64,000 bases of DNA from Gemmatimonadota bacterium (GTDB taxonomy: Bacteria > Gemmatimonadota > Gemmatimonadetes > Gemmatimonadales > GWC2-71-9). The stretch covers positions 1 through 64,000 of the forward strand of contig JAKLGU010000006.1 of assembly GCA_022710485.1 (NCBI GenBank), given 5' to 3'. The notes beneath the pieces are model-generated. The model was not told the origin of the DNA. It was given only the letters and a program-made list of their open reading frames with translations, and did no database searches. The position numbers were made by a program, and so were the translations under genes. Positions 34,574 through 44,472 of the stretch are shown piece after piece (position 1 is the stretch's first letter; each line of letters opens with the position of its first letter).

Positions 34574-35576
34574 CTCTATTAAAGAAAAGAAGATAGCGAA
34601 GAGCTTCATCGGGAGCAACAGACACCGAGTCCCCCGCAGCCAGTTCAAGCGCCAGGCGTAGATCGGCCGGCCATTCTGACCGGAATTCCAGGGCCGCTTC
34701 GGTCACCGGATGCTTGAACGCCAGCGAAGCGGCGTGCAGCGCCTGTCGGCCGGCGGCGCGTTCAACCGCTTCCGCGATCAGGCGGGCCGATCCCGAAATC
34801 CGCCGGCTCCCCCCGGCGCCGTACACCGGGTCACCGACCACCGGATGGCCGATATGCGCGAGATGGACCCGGATCTGGTGGGTCCGGCCCGAGTGCAGCT
34901 CCAGACGGAGCAGGTCCGCGACCTGGAATCGGGCCACGCACCAGGCGTCGGTCCGTGCCGGGCGCCCCTCGGCAAGGACGGCCATCCGCTTCCGGTCGGT
35001 CGGGTGCCTGCCAAGCGGCGCCTCGATCCGGGTCGGGCTCTCGTCGAGGTGGCCCCAGGCGAGGGCCGCGTACACCCGGCGAATACGCCGGGCGGCCAGC
35101 ATCTGGCCGAGGCGGCGATGGGCCACGTCGGTCTTCGCGACGAGCATGAGCCCGGAGGTGTCACGGTCGAGGCGATGGACGATTCCCGGCCGTCCCTCCG
35201 CCCCGCCCGAGAGCGTGGTGCCGCGGGCCACCAGCGCGTTGACGAGGGTGTCGTCCCAATGGCCGGGGGCCGGGTGGACGACCAGTCCCGCCGGCTTGTC
35301 GATGACGGCGAGGTGTTCGTCCTCGAAGATCACGGTGAGCGGGATGTCGGCGGGCCGGATCTGCCGTGGTGGCTCGTCTTCGGGGAGGGTGACTTCGACC
35401 GCATCTCCCCGGACGAGGAGGCGCGAGGCCCGCGCCACCTTGCCGTTGACCGTCACGCGCTTGTCGGCCACGAGGCGCGCGGCCTGGGTGCGGGAATATT
35501 GCAGCTGGTCGGCGAGGAACCGATCGAGTCGCTCGGTGCCGTCCGCGAGGACGGTGAAGCGCTGGGGGGAATCCAT
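34566..35576 (-). CDS. rluD: Ribosomal large subunit pseudouridine synthase, RluD family
   Basis: A 336-residue enzyme. An N-terminal S4 RNA-binding domain (about 14-75) is followed by the RluA-family catalytic domain with HRLDRDTSG (134-142; catalytic Asp137), and later GRTHQIRVHLAHIGHPVVGD. It isomerises uridines in 23S rRNA. It lies ten bases after lspA; the lspA-rluD pair is common in bacteria. The exact target helix (RluD or a close paralogue) cannot be fixed from sequence alone. Confidence 0.9.
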   Translation of the reverse strand: MDSPQRFTVLADGTERLDRFLADQLQYSRTQAARLVADKRVTVNGKVARASRLLVRGDAVEVTLPEDEPPRQIRPADIPLTVIFEDEHLAVIDKPAGLVVHPAPGHWDDTLVNALVARGTTLSGGAEGRPGIVHRLDRDTSGLMLVAKTDVAHRRLGQMLAARRIRRVYAALAWGHLDESPTRIEAPLGRHPTDRKRMAVLAEGRPARTDAWCVARFQVADLLRLELHSGRTHQIRVHLAHIGHPVVGDPVYGAGGSRRISGSARLIAEAVERAAGRQALHAASLAFKHPVTEAALEFRSEWPADLRLALELAAGDSVSVAPDEALRYLLFFNRDG

Positions 35577-35586
35577 CAGGCCGGCC

Positions 35587-36096
35587 TCAGCGGGCCGACG
35601 CGGCTTCGTGGCGGGCCTGGCGGCTGTCCTCGATCCAGAGCGAAATGGCGAGCGCCACGGCTCCGCAACTCACGGCGATGTCGGCGACGTTGAAGGTCGG
35701 CCACCGGAGGTTGCCGATCCCGAAGTCCAGGAAGTCCACGACGCCGCGATGGCTCCGGATCCGGTCCACCAGGTTGCCAGCGGCGCCACCCGCCACGAGC
35801 CCGAGCGCGAGCTGGCGGAACCGGTCGCCGGCGGCCGCGGTGGCGGACATCCTGGCGAGCAGCACGATGGCCCCGAGGGCAAGGCCGAGGAAGATCCAGC
35901 GGGAGTAGGGGCCGAGGTGCAGGCCGAACGCGGCCCCCGGATTGTACACCAGCCGCAACTGAAACCACTCACCCGCCACCGAGACGCCGGTGGTCCGGAG
36001 GAGGTAGGCCTCCGCCACGAGCTTGGTCAGCGCGTCGAGCACGAGGACGCCGAGAGCGGTACCGACGAACAACCGCCGCTCACCGGCGCTTGGCAT
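35587..36096 (-). CDS. lspA: Lipoprotein signal peptidase LspA (signal peptidase II)
   Basis: A 169-residue four-helix membrane protease that cleaves prolipoprotein signal peptides. The catalytic aspartates are seen as Asp111 in AGNLVDRI and Asp139 in FNVADIAV; the motif YNPGAAFGL also fits. Start ATG at 36096 gives the normal short N-terminus and overlaps the DksA-like gene by 17 bases. The gene set ileS-lspA is a classical neighbourhood. Several lipoproteins later in the window would be its substrates. Confidence 0.95.
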   Translation of the reverse strand: MPSAGERRLFVGTALGVLVLDALTKLVAEAYLLRTTGVSVAGEWFQLRLVYNPGAAFGLHLGPYSRWIFLGLALGAIVLLARMSATAAAGDRFRQLALGLVAGGAAGNLVDRIRSHRGVVDFLDFGIGNLRWPTFNVADIAVSCGAVALAISLWIEDSRQARHEAASAR

Positions 36097-36463
36097 CCTC
36101 TTCCTTTTCCTTGCAGCTGATGCAGAGGCGGGCGTGGGGCAGCGCGTCGAGCCGCTCGAAATTGATGGCGGATCCACAGCTCTCGCAGGTCCCGAACTTC
36201 TCGGGATTGTTGTACAGGCGGCCGAGCGCCTGGTTGACGTGCCAGAGGTACCGGCCCTCCTTCGACGCCATCAGGAACTGCTTTTCCCGCTCCATGGCGT
36301 CGGTGCCCTGGTCGGCCATGTGGAAGGAGTAGGAGCTCAGGTCGCCGTCGGCGCCCTGCAGCGTCGAGTTGAAGGACTCGTCGTAGTGGCCGAGCTCCTT
36401 CATGACCCGGGCGCGCTCCTCGATCAGTCGCTTCTCGAAGTACGTCAGCTGCTTCTTGTTCAT
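36080..36463 (-). CDS. DksA/TraR-family zinc-finger protein
   Basis: A 127-residue protein with an N-terminal coiled coil (about 1-75) and a C-terminal four-cysteine zinc finger (CESC and CISC). This is the DksA/TraR plan, in which the coiled coil enters the RNA polymerase secondary channel with ppGpp. The coiled-coil tip is GADGDLSSYSFHMADQ. It lacks the DxxDxA tip of E. coli DksA, which makes it closer to the TraR/YocK-like group often found beside ileS and lspA. It overlaps ileS by ATGA. Confidence 0.87.
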   Translation of the reverse strand: MNKKQLTYFEKRLIEERARVMKELGHYDESFNSTLQGADGDLSSYSFHMADQGTDAMEREKQFLMASKEGRYLWHVNQALGRLYNNPEKFGTCESCGSAINFERLDALPHARLCISCKEKEEDAKRR

Positions 36464-39400
36464 GCCTCTTCCGTGTCGGTGTGCCGGCCGCTGGGCCGGG
36501 CGTCGTCCTGCCGTTGAATGCCGATGGTCATTTCAAGGCCGTCGAGCGTCACCTGCTGCTCGCGGTCGGGATGGTCGGCTCGTGATCCAAACACCAGTTT
36601 CCGGGCGAGGGTCTCGCCCTGGATGAACGCTGCGTGCGCCTGCGCGGCGGCCAGCAGTTCCGGGGCGCCGTCGAGCGCGAGCGCCACCCGGGTGGAGATG
36701 TCATACCCGGCGTCCCTGCGCAGCCGCTGGATGCGGTTGACCATCTCCCGCGCCAACCCTTCCTCCCGGAGCGCGGGAGTCAAGACCGGGTCGAGCGCGG
36801 CCACGTAGGGTCCGTCGCTCTGGACGGCCAGGTCGCTGGCCACCTCCCTGCTCACCACCACATCCGCGGAAAGATACTCAAATCGCCTGCCGTCCACCTC
36901 CACCACTGCCGCCCCGCCCGCCTCGAGCGCCCGGAGCTGCTCGGCGTCGAGCCGGGCGGCGGCGGCGGCCGCGAGCGGGGTCTCCTTGCCGTATCGGCTT
37001 CCCAGCGACCGGAAATTCGGCTTGGCGCGCAGGGTGACCAGATCCGCGTCGGACTCGACCACCTCGATCGCCTTCACGTTGACTTCCCGGCCGAGGAGGT
37101 CCAGCAACGACGTGAACGCGGATCCCCGGACCGCCGAGGGGACCGCGACCACCATCCGCGAGAGGGGCTGGCGGACTCCGGACCCGATTTCCTCGCGTGC
37201 CGCGCGCGCCAGCGACGCCAGCCGCCGGACGGCGCCCATGGCCGCCTCGAGCGATTCGTCGCGCGGCGCCCCGGGGGCCGGGAACCGTGCGAGATGGACG
37301 GAGGAGCCGGCCAGGCCGCGGTGCAGCCAGTCGGACAGGAACGGCGCCGCCGGCGCCAGCAACCGCGACACGGTGACCAGGCAGGCGTGGAGCGTCGCCA
37401 GCGCCGCCGGATCGGGGGCACGATCGGGCGCCCAGAATCGGGCCCGGTTGAGCCGTACGTACCAATTCGACAGGTCGTCCACCACGAAGCCCATCAACGC
37501 GCGCGTGCCGACGGTGACGTCGTACTGGTCCCACGCGGCGTTCACTTCGTCGACCGTCCCGGCGAGCCGGCTCAGGATCCACCGGTCGGCGAGCGCGTCC
37601 GACACCGGCGACGACCCCTCGGCGGGGCGCCAGTCGCCGGCGTACTGGGCGAAGAAGCGGTACGTGTTCCGCAGCGTGTTCAAGAAGCCGCCCGCCACCT
37701 CGGGGATGGTGCGCACGTCGAACCGCTTGGGCAGCCACACCTGGCTCGAGGCCAGGAGGTAGAGCCGCAGGACGTCGGCGCCGTGCTCCGCGAGCAGCTC
37801 GTTCGGGTTGACGACGTTGCCGCGGCTCTTGGACATCTTCTGGCCCTCGGCGTCGAGGACCAGCTCGTTCACGATGACGTTGCGGTACGCCGGCGCGTCG
37901 AACGCCGCGGTGGAGATGGCCAGGAGCGAGTAGAACCACCCCCGCGTCTGGTCCACGCCCTCGCAGATGAAGTCGGCCGGGAAGTGCGCGGCGAAATCGG
38001 CCTCGTGCTCGAACGGATAGTGCCACTGGGCATACGGCATGGAGCCGGAGTCGAACCAGGTGTCGATGACTTCCGGCGCACGGGTCATGCGGCCACCGCA
38101 CTCGCACGCCCAGGCGTAGCCGTCGATGAAGGGCTTGTGGGGGTCGAAGTCCGCCGGCAGCGCCCCGCCCCACCGCTCCGCGAGCTCGGCGTAGCTCCCG
38201 ATCACGACCACGTGCGACGGGTCGCGGTCGCAGGACCACACCGGGAGCGGCGTGCCCCAGTACCGGTCGCGCGAAAGCGCCCAGTCCACGTTGTTGGCCA
38301 GCCACTCGCCGAAGCGCCCGGTGCCCACCTCGGGTGGATGCCAAGCCACCCCGCCGTTCAGGGCGAGCATCCGGTCGCGGATCGACGACGTCCGGACGAA
38401 CCACGAATCGCGGGCGTAGTAGATCAGCTTGCTGCGGCACCGCCAACAATGGGGATAGGGATGGACGTACTGCTCGGTGAGGAGGTGCCGTCCGTCCGCC
38501 TTGAGGCGGCGGATGATGAGCTCGTTCGTGTCGTCGGCCGTGACGAGCAGCCCCTCGAGCTCGGGCCAGCTGGTGCCGACAAAGGTCCCATCCGCCGCCA
38601 CGGGGCGGAGGAGCGCGAGGCCGTGGGCCTGACCGGCGGCGTAGTCGTCGGCGCCGAAGGCCGGCGCCATGTGCACGATGCCGGAGCCGTCGCTGTCCGT
38701 GACAAACTCGCCGGTGATGACGACGCTGTGGAGCTTGTCCTCGGGCAGCGGCACGACGTCGAGCGGCCGGGTATACCTGAGTCCCGCCAGGTCGCTGCCC
38801 CGCACTACGCGCCCGGGTGCGGCCACCGCGCCCTCGCCGAACAGACGGCCGAGGATCCTCGGCGCCAGGCTCGTGGCGATCACCAGCCGGCGGCCGGGAG
38901 TCCGGGGATCGGCGTACTCGCCATACTCCAGGTCGGGATGTACGGCGGCGGCGACGTTGGAGGGGAGGGTCCAGGGCGTCGTCGTCCAGACGACCAGTTC
39001 CCTGCCCGACCCGTCCTCGAGCGGAAAGGTCACGAAGATCGCGCGGTCGCGGACCTCTTCGTACCCCTGCGCCAGCTCGTGACTGGAAAGGACGGTGCCG
39101 CAGCGCGGGCAGTAGGGCAGGACGCGGTGGCCTCGGTAGAGCAGCCCGCGGTCGTGCAGCCGCCGGAGGATCCACCAGACCGACTCGACGTAGTCGTTGC
39201 TGAAGGTGATGTAGGGATGCGCGTAGTCGAGCCAGTAGCCGATCCGGTCGGAGAGCGCCTCCCAGTCGGACTTGTACGTAAAGACGCTGCTGCGGCAGAG
39301 CGCGTTGAACCGCTCGACGCCGTACTCTTCGATCGCCTTCTTGCCCTTCAGCTCGAGCTGCTTCTCCACCTCGATCTCCACCGGCAGCCCGTGCGTGTCC

Positions 39401-39654
39401 CATCCGGCGATGCGCGTGACCGACCGCCCCTGCATGGCGCGGAAGCGGCAGACGAGGTCCTTGATCGTACGGGAAAAGACGTGGTGGATGCCCGGGCGCC
39501 CATTGGCCGTCGGGGGTCCCTCGTAGAACACGAACGGCGCGCCGCCGGCCCCCGCCGCCATGCTCTGGCGGAAGAGGTCTTCGGCCTTCCAGGTGTCGAG
39601 CAGCTGCTGCTCGAGCTGGTCGGTGCCGAGTTCGGGAAGGGGCGGGAATCCCAT
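36460..39654 (-). CDS. ileS: Isoleucyl-tRNA synthetase, IleS2 type, with altered HIGH motif
   Basis: A 1064-residue class I synthetase that charges tRNA-Ile. After GPPTANGRP the class I signature reads GIHH (55-58) in place of HIGH; KMSKS is intact (QKMSKSRGNV). The editing domain contains TTTPWTLPSN. Length and the C-terminal region lacking an IleS1 zinc-finger end point to the eukaryote-like IleS2 class, known for mupirocin tolerance. The ATG at 39654 is the natural start; a longer frame upstream runs into the DivIVA gene. It overlaps the DksA-like gene by ATGA. Confidence 0.95.
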   Translation of the reverse strand: MGFPPLPELGTDQLEQQLLDTWKAEDLFRQSMAAGAGGAPFVFYEGPPTANGRPGIHHVFSRTIKDLVCRFRAMQGRSVTRIAGWDTHGLPVEIEVEKQLELKGKKAIEEYGVERFNALCRSSVFTYKSDWEALSDRIGYWLDYAHPYITFSNDYVESVWWILRRLHDRGLLYRGHRVLPYCPRCGTVLSSHELAQGYEEVRDRAIFVTFPLEDGSGRELVVWTTTPWTLPSNVAAAVHPDLEYGEYADPRTPGRRLVIATSLAPRILGRLFGEGAVAAPGRVVRGSDLAGLRYTRPLDVVPLPEDKLHSVVITGEFVTDSDGSGIVHMAPAFGADDYAAGQAHGLALLRPVAADGTFVGTSWPELEGLLVTADDTNELIIRRLKADGRHLLTEQYVHPYPHCWRCRSKLIYYARDSWFVRTSSIRDRMLALNGGVAWHPPEVGTGRFGEWLANNVDWALSRDRYWGTPLPVWSCDRDPSHVVVIGSYAELAERWGGALPADFDPHKPFIDGYAWACECGGRMTRAPEVIDTWFDSGSMPYAQWHYPFEHEADFAAHFPADFICEGVDQTRGWFYSLLAISTAAFDAPAYRNVIVNELVLDAEGQKMSKSRGNVVNPNELLAEHGADVLRLYLLASSQVWLPKRFDVRTIPEVAGGFLNTLRNTYRFFAQYAGDWRPAEGSSPVSDALADRWILSRLAGTVDEVNAAWDQYDVTVGTRALMGFVVDDLSNWYVRLNRARFWAPDRAPDPAALATLHACLVTVSRLLAPAAPFLSDWLHRGLAGSSVHLARFPAPGAPRDESLEAAMGAVRRLASLARAAREEIGSGVRQPLSRMVVAVPSAVRGSAFTSLLDLLGREVNVKAIEVVESDADLVTLRAKPNFRSLGSRYGKETPLAAAAAARLDAEQLRALEAGGAAVVEVDGRRFEYLSADVVVSREVASDLAVQSDGPYVAALDPVLTPALREEGLAREMVNRIQRLRRDAGYDISTRVALALDGAPELLAAAQAHAAFIQGETLARKLVFGSRADHPDREQQVTLDGLEMTIGIQRQDDARPSGRHTDTEEA

Positions 39655-39679
39655 CAGGGAAGGCGGGGCGGCGAGGCGC

Positions 39680-40195
39680 TCACGCCTGCTTCTTGAGCAC
39701 GAGGTCCGAGGGCGACTGGGCGGCGGTCTGGGCGTAGGTTTGCAGCCCATCGACTTCGCCGAGCTGCCGCTCGAGCAGCGCGCGGAAGTTGGCGAGGAAC
39801 GCCGCGAACTGCCGCTTGCCGGCGTCCGTCCGCTCGCGCAGGACCCGGTCCTCGCCCTGGGCCTCGTTCAGCTGGCGGAGCGCCTCGACCTTCGCCTCGC
39901 GGACGATGAGGTCGGCGTCCTTCCGGGCCTGCTGCTCCGCATCCAGCCGGAGCTGCTGCGCGGCGAGCAGGGCCTCGTTCATGGCGCGCTCCCGGTCCCG
40001 GAAGGCCCGCAATTGCTCCTGGAACCCGCGCGCCCGCTCCTCGAGCTGCGCCCGCTCGCGGAGCACCCGCTCGAACTCCTCCGACACCCGCTGCTTGAAC
40101 GATTCCACGAGCGCCGGGTCGTACCCGCGGAAGGCCCGCGGAAATTCGTGGCCCCGGATGTCGTGTGGCGTGAGCTGAAAGCTGTCGTCCGTCAT
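39680..40195 (-). CDS. DivIVA-domain protein
   Basis: A 171-residue coiled-coil protein. The N-terminus has the DivIVA membrane-binding plan (LTPHDIRGHEFPRAFRGYDP, then VESFKQRVSEEFE), followed by a long coiled coil (35-150) rich in Arg, Glu, Ala, Gln. DivIVA-like proteins bind curved membrane at poles or septa and recruit growth or division factors. It overlaps yggS by ATGA, and a yggS-divIVA-ileS order is widespread. With MglA and dcw genes on the same strand, a polar marker role is possible. Confidence 0.85.
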   Translation of the reverse strand: MTDDSFQLTPHDIRGHEFPRAFRGYDPALVESFKQRVSEEFERVLRERAQLEERARGFQEQLRAFRDRERAMNEALLAAQQLRLDAEQQARKDADLIVREAKVEALRQLNEAQGEDRVLRERTDAGKRQFAAFLANFRALLERQLGEVDGLQTYAQTAAQSPSDLVLKKQA

Positions 40196-40878
40196 CCCTG
40201 GCGTCCCCCGAACAGGATCGTCCCCAACCGGACCATCGTGGCCCCCTCCTCGACTGCGACCTCGAAATCCGACGACATCCCCATGGAGAGTTCCGGGAGG
40301 TCGTGGCCCGCGGCGATGGCGGCATCGCGGAGCTCGCGAAGCATCCGGAAGGCGGCTCGCTGGCGCCGCGGGTCGTCGGTCAGCTCCGCCATCGTCATCA
40401 GGCCGCGCACCTCGAGCCGTGTGCAGCCGCGGACGGCCTCGAGTAGCGCCGGCAGCTCGCCGGGCTCTACCCCGCCCTTCTGCGGCTCTCCCGAGCAGTT
40501 GACCTGGAGGAGGACCGCCTGCCGGCCCCCTTCCGGCACCCGCCGGTCCAGTTCCTGGGCCAGCGCCATCCGGTCCACCGAATGGATCAGGGCGAATCGC
40601 CCCGCCGCACGCCGTGCCTTATTCTGCTGGAGCGTCCCGATGAGGTGCCATTCCACCGTGAGACCCGGGAGTGCGTCCTGCTTGTCCAGCGCCTCCTGGA
40701 CCCGATTTTCACCTATCGACCGCACTCCGGCCTCGACGGCGGCCTGGACGGCATCGGGACCGAAGGTCTTGGTCACCGCGATGATCGTGACCGACTGCTC
40801 CTGCCCCGTCCGGGCCTGCGCGGCGCTGATCCTCTCCCGCACCGACGCGAGCCGGTGCGGGAGGTCCGGGAATGTCAT
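40192..40878 (-). CDS. yggS: PLP homeostasis protein, YggS/YBL036C family
   Basis: A 228-residue alanine-racemase-N fold protein that binds pyridoxal phosphate and keeps B6 and amino-acid pools in balance. The PLP lysine is Lys37 in VTKT; family motifs GENRVQEA, EWHLIGTLQQNK, LMTMAE and LSMGMSSDF are all present. Length is normal. Start ATG at 40878. Confidence 0.95.
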   Translation of the reverse strand: MTFPDLPHRLASVRERISAAQARTGQEQSVTIIAVTKTFGPDAVQAAVEAGVRSIGENRVQEALDKQDALPGLTVEWHLIGTLQQNKARRAAGRFALIHSVDRMALAQELDRRVPEGGRQAVLLQVNCSGEPQKGGVEPGELPALLEAVRGCTRLEVRGLMTMAELTDDPRRQRAAFRMLRELRDAAIAAGHDLPELSMGMSSDFEVAVEEGATMVRLGTILFGGRQG

Positions 40879-40922
40879 AACCGTGAAAAATACAACGAGT
40901 TGACCCGGAATTGCAGGGACGA

Positions 40923-43301
40923 TCAGGGGGAATCGGCGGCCGGCAGGAGGGGTCGCATGCGGACCTGGGAGAGTGCGGACGCGAGGGCGGGATTCGGGGA
41001 GAGCTCAAAGGCCAGCTCGAGATTCCTGACCATCCGCGGCTCGTCGCCGGCCATCTGGTAGGCATATGCCAGTTGGGTCGGCGGGAGCGCCAGCGTCGAG
41101 GCGAAGGACCGGCTGGTGATCTCGAGGTCGCGTGGCGTGGTGGCAGTCCGCAGGCCGGCGTAGCGATATGTCTCCCAGACCAGGCGATCGGTCGTGGGAA
41201 CGTCGAGCAGGGCTCCGGCGAGTCGCTGACGGTCGATGCCCGGCGCGAGCGAATCGGGCTCGGACGGCTGCAGTTCGAACACCAGACCTTTCTGGACAAG
41301 ATAGGGATCGAGCGACAGGAAATTCCGGCCCGTGGTGACCGACCACGCAACGGGACGTCGGCCGAGATTCTGCTGGACCACCCGTGCGGCGACGAAGTCG
41401 CTGGTGTAGAACACGGTGCCGGCCGCATACGTCCGCCGATACGGGCCGAAGGTGACGCTCACCGCCTCCCCAAGCTGGCGGGGATAGGCCGCCTCGATCT
41501 CGGCATCGGTCATCGGGAGTGTCGGCCAGTCGGGGCGCGCCGCTCCCCGGCCCTGCCAGATCGGCGGCGCCGTGGACTCGTCGAACTGCGGGACGGCGCC
41601 CTCGCGGAGTTGACGGGCATACCAGTGGGTGTTGGCCAGGGCCAGGCAGACGATGGTCACGTCCCTGCGGATCCCCTCCACCTCCTGCGCCCACCAAAGC
41701 GGGAAGGTGTCGTTGTCGCCGTAGGTGAAGAGGACGCCGTAGGGCGGAACGGAGTTGAGGAGGTCGTAAGCGAAATCGGCCGCGAGGCGGGCATCAGGGC
41801 CGTGGCGCCGGCTGGCCGCGCTCACGTTGGCCGCGGCGGGCAGGAGGGCCACCAGGAAGAGCAGCGGCACCGCCAGGCGCCAGGGCGCGGATCCGGCGCG
41901 CCGGAGCGCGGCGCCCACCACCGACGCGAGGCCGATGCCCGCCCACACGCCCCACACCAGGAAGCTCACGACGAAGAAGTAGTCCCGCTCACGGACCTCG
42001 TGCTGCCCGCTCTCGGGAAAGAGATCGTACCCCAGCGACGCCCCGGGCTTGAAGTTCATGTACGCCACGAGGCCGACGCCGGTGACCAGGAACAGGGTGA
42101 AGAGAAGCCACCACCCCGCGCGATCCGCGCGCCGGTGCGCGACGAGACCGCGCAATCCCAGCGCGGTGACGAGCGCGGCCCCGATGAGCTGGCCGTTGAG
42201 GATCCCCGCCCCCCACTTTGCGGCGCCACGCGCCCACTGCCAGTTGAAGTACTGCAGGTAGTTCTGGATCTGAAGCCAGATGATGGTCAGGCTCCGTCCC
42301 GGGTTCGTGGGGCCGTGCGGAATGGTCGGGTCGTCCAGCGGAGTCCGGACCGGGTATTGCTCGCGCCGGATGACCGCGAGGAGCGCGTCCCAGGTGGAGG
42401 GATCAGCCTCGTTGGGCGTCGGCGCCTGGCCGGCGCGGATGTAAAGGAAGAGGTAGGTGGTGACGCCGATGGCCGCGACGGCGAACGACAACAGCGCGAA
42501 GGGCAGCATCCCGGCCATCGAGGCGAAGAGCGCAGCGGCGACGAAGCAGAGCCCGCCGAGGATAATGAGCGGCGTGCTCCCCAGCCCCGTGCCGATGAGG
42601 AGGGCCCAGAGACCCGCCACCACCGCCACCGTCGCCCATTCCTGTCGACGTTCGACCGCCGACTCGGCGGGCGTGCCGTGCACGGTCGCGGCGAGGAACA
42701 TCACCACCGCGGGGCCCGCCAGCAGCGCCAGGAGGTGGTTGCCCATGGAGATGCCGGCCAGGTATACGACCAGGAGGATGAGCCGGAGCGAGCGCTCCGT
42801 GCCGCGGGCCGCGCGCCACCGGAGGCAGAGCCAGCAGATCAGCGCGATGGTGAAGGTCGCGACGCTGTAGACCTCGGTCTCGTTGGAGTTCTGCCAGTGC
42901 GTGAAGGTGAACGCCGACATGAGTCCGGCGGCCACCCCTCCCCCGAGCGCGAGCAGCCGACGGCGCCCTGGCGCCAGCTCCGCGCTGCCGAGGCGGAGCG
43001 TCTCGTGGGCCACCAGGAAGAAGAAGCCGGCGGCCATCGCGCTGAAGGTGGCGCTCATCAGGTTGGTCCGCCACGCATACTCCCCGACCGGGAAGAGGAC
43101 GGCCCAGACGTGGCCGAGCATGACGAAGAGCGGCGTCCCCGGCGGATGCGGGATCCCCAGGTTGTGGATCGATGCGATGAGTTCGCCCGCGTCCCAGAAG
43201 GTCACGGTCGGCGCGAGGGTCAGGACGTATCCGGCCAGCACGAGCCCAACGACGGCGATCGCCGCGAGGTACGGTGGCCGGGGGTGGTCGAGGTCGGTCA
43301 G
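40923..43301 (-). CDS. DUF2723 polytopic membrane protein, putative mannosyltransferase-like (CTG start proposed)
   Basis: About 792 residues. An N-terminal membrane block of about a dozen helices carries the DUF2723 signature (TFWDAGELIAS, GIPHPPGTPLFVMLGH, THWQNSNETEVYS); a soluble C-terminal part follows. This family resembles O-mannosyltransferases of the GT-C fold, which use lipid-linked sugars outside the membrane. The first in-frame GTG (43241) would cut the first membrane helix. A CTG at 43301 in a CTGA overlap with folP, with GGAG seven bases upstream, keeps it whole. Substrate is unknown. Confidence 0.8.
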   Translation of the reverse strand: MTDLDHPRPPYLAAIAVVGLVLAGYVLTLAPTVTFWDAGELIASIHNLGIPHPPGTPLFVMLGHVWAVLFPVGEYAWRTNLMSATFSAMAAGFFFLVAHETLRLGSAELAPGRRRLLALGGGVAAGLMSAFTFTHWQNSNETEVYSVATFTIALICWLCLRWRAARGTERSLRLILLVVYLAGISMGNHLLALLAGPAVVMFLAATVHGTPAESAVERRQEWATVAVVAGLWALLIGTGLGSTPLIILGGLCFVAAALFASMAGMLPFALLSFAVAAIGVTTYLFLYIRAGQAPTPNEADPSTWDALLAVIRREQYPVRTPLDDPTIPHGPTNPGRSLTIIWLQIQNYLQYFNWQWARGAAKWGAGILNGQLIGAALVTALGLRGLVAHRRADRAGWWLLFTLFLVTGVGLVAYMNFKPGASLGYDLFPESGQHEVRERDYFFVVSFLVWGVWAGIGLASVVGAALRRAGSAPWRLAVPLLFLVALLPAAANVSAASRRHGPDARLAADFAYDLLNSVPPYGVLFTYGDNDTFPLWWAQEVEGIRRDVTIVCLALANTHWYARQLREGAVPQFDESTAPPIWQGRGAARPDWPTLPMTDAEIEAAYPRQLGEAVSVTFGPYRRTYAAGTVFYTSDFVAARVVQQNLGRRPVAWSVTTGRNFLSLDPYLVQKGLVFELQPSEPDSLAPGIDRQRLAGALLDVPTTDRLVWETYRYAGLRTATTPRDLEITSRSFASTLALPPTQLAYAYQMAGDEPRMVRNLELAFELSPNPALASALSQVRMRPLLPAADSP

Positions 43302-44472
43302 TGGGCGGCTCCGAGAGCGTGGGCGACGGCGAGGGCGTCGCGCACCGCCGAGGGTTCGTGGACGCGGAAGAGTCGGGCGCCTCGCGCGTAGGCGAGGGCG
43401 CAGAATGCGGCCGTCGCGCGGTCGCGATCGTGCAGGTCACGGCCGGTGACGGCGCCGAGAAACCGCTTGCGCGACGGCCCGACCAGGATCGGACGGCCGA
43501 GCGCGTGCAGCGCGGGCAGCTGATCGGCGAGAAGGATATTCTGGTCGGCGGTCTTCGAGAACCCGAAGCCGGGGTCGACGACGATCCTATCGGCGGCAAC
43601 GCCGGCCACCGTGGCCCGCTCGACGGCCTGCCGCAGTTCCGCGATGACCCCGCCGACCACGTCCCCGCCGTACTCCGCCTCCTCATACGACGCCATCGTG
43701 GCGAGCGATCCGCGCGAGTGCATCACGACGACGCCCGCCCCGGCCTGGGCCACGACGCCGGCCATGTCCGGGTCGAGCCGGAGCCCGGAGACGTCGTTGA
43801 TGACGGAGGCCCCCGCCTCCAGGACGGCGCGTGCCGTCTCGGCCTTCGCCGTATCCACGGACAGCGGCAATGCGGGCCAACGCTCCCGAAGGGCCGCCAC
43901 CACGGGCGCCACACGGGCGATCTCCTCTTCCACGGACACCGGCGTGGGCCGCCCGGGTCGGGTCGACTCGCCCCCGACGTCGAGCATGGTCGCCCCGCCG
44001 TCGAGCAGTTCCCCGGCCCTCGCCACCGCCGCCGCCACCGTGGGCAGGCGACCGCCGTCGCTGAAGCTGTCCGGCGTCATGTTCAGGATGCCGACGATCA
44101 CCGGTCCGTCCAGGTCGAGCGCGCCGGTCGCGGTGATCCAGACGCGCGGGAGCTCGACCGGCAGCGCCAGGCCGACCTGGAACGCCACCTCGGCGAGTTC
44201 GGGCGGACCGACCCAGGGGCGCGCCAGCGCCTGCAGCCGGGCGCGGCTCCCGCTGACCAGCGCCCCCGAATCCGTCGTCAGTACATCGAGCCCGAGCTTG
44301 CCGCCGGCGTAGGCCACGAGCGCTTCACGGGCCGCGGCGTCGAGCCCGGACAAAAGCAATGCGGCCGGCTCAGTGCCCTGAGCGGCCGCATCGGCTTTCC
44401 ATTCCTCGAAGCCCCCTGCCCGGAGCGCCGCCCGCACCGCCTCCCGCGAGGCCGCGGCGAGCGGGGTCACCT

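Noticed and set aside
34100..34648. A longer CheW with an N-terminal hydrophobic helix
   Set aside because: The extra 25 residues overlap the rluD coding end; the ATG at 34573 gives a standard CheW.
36080..36463. True E. coli-type DksA
   Set aside because: The acidic DxxDxA tip is not seen; only the wider DksA/TraR family can be supported.
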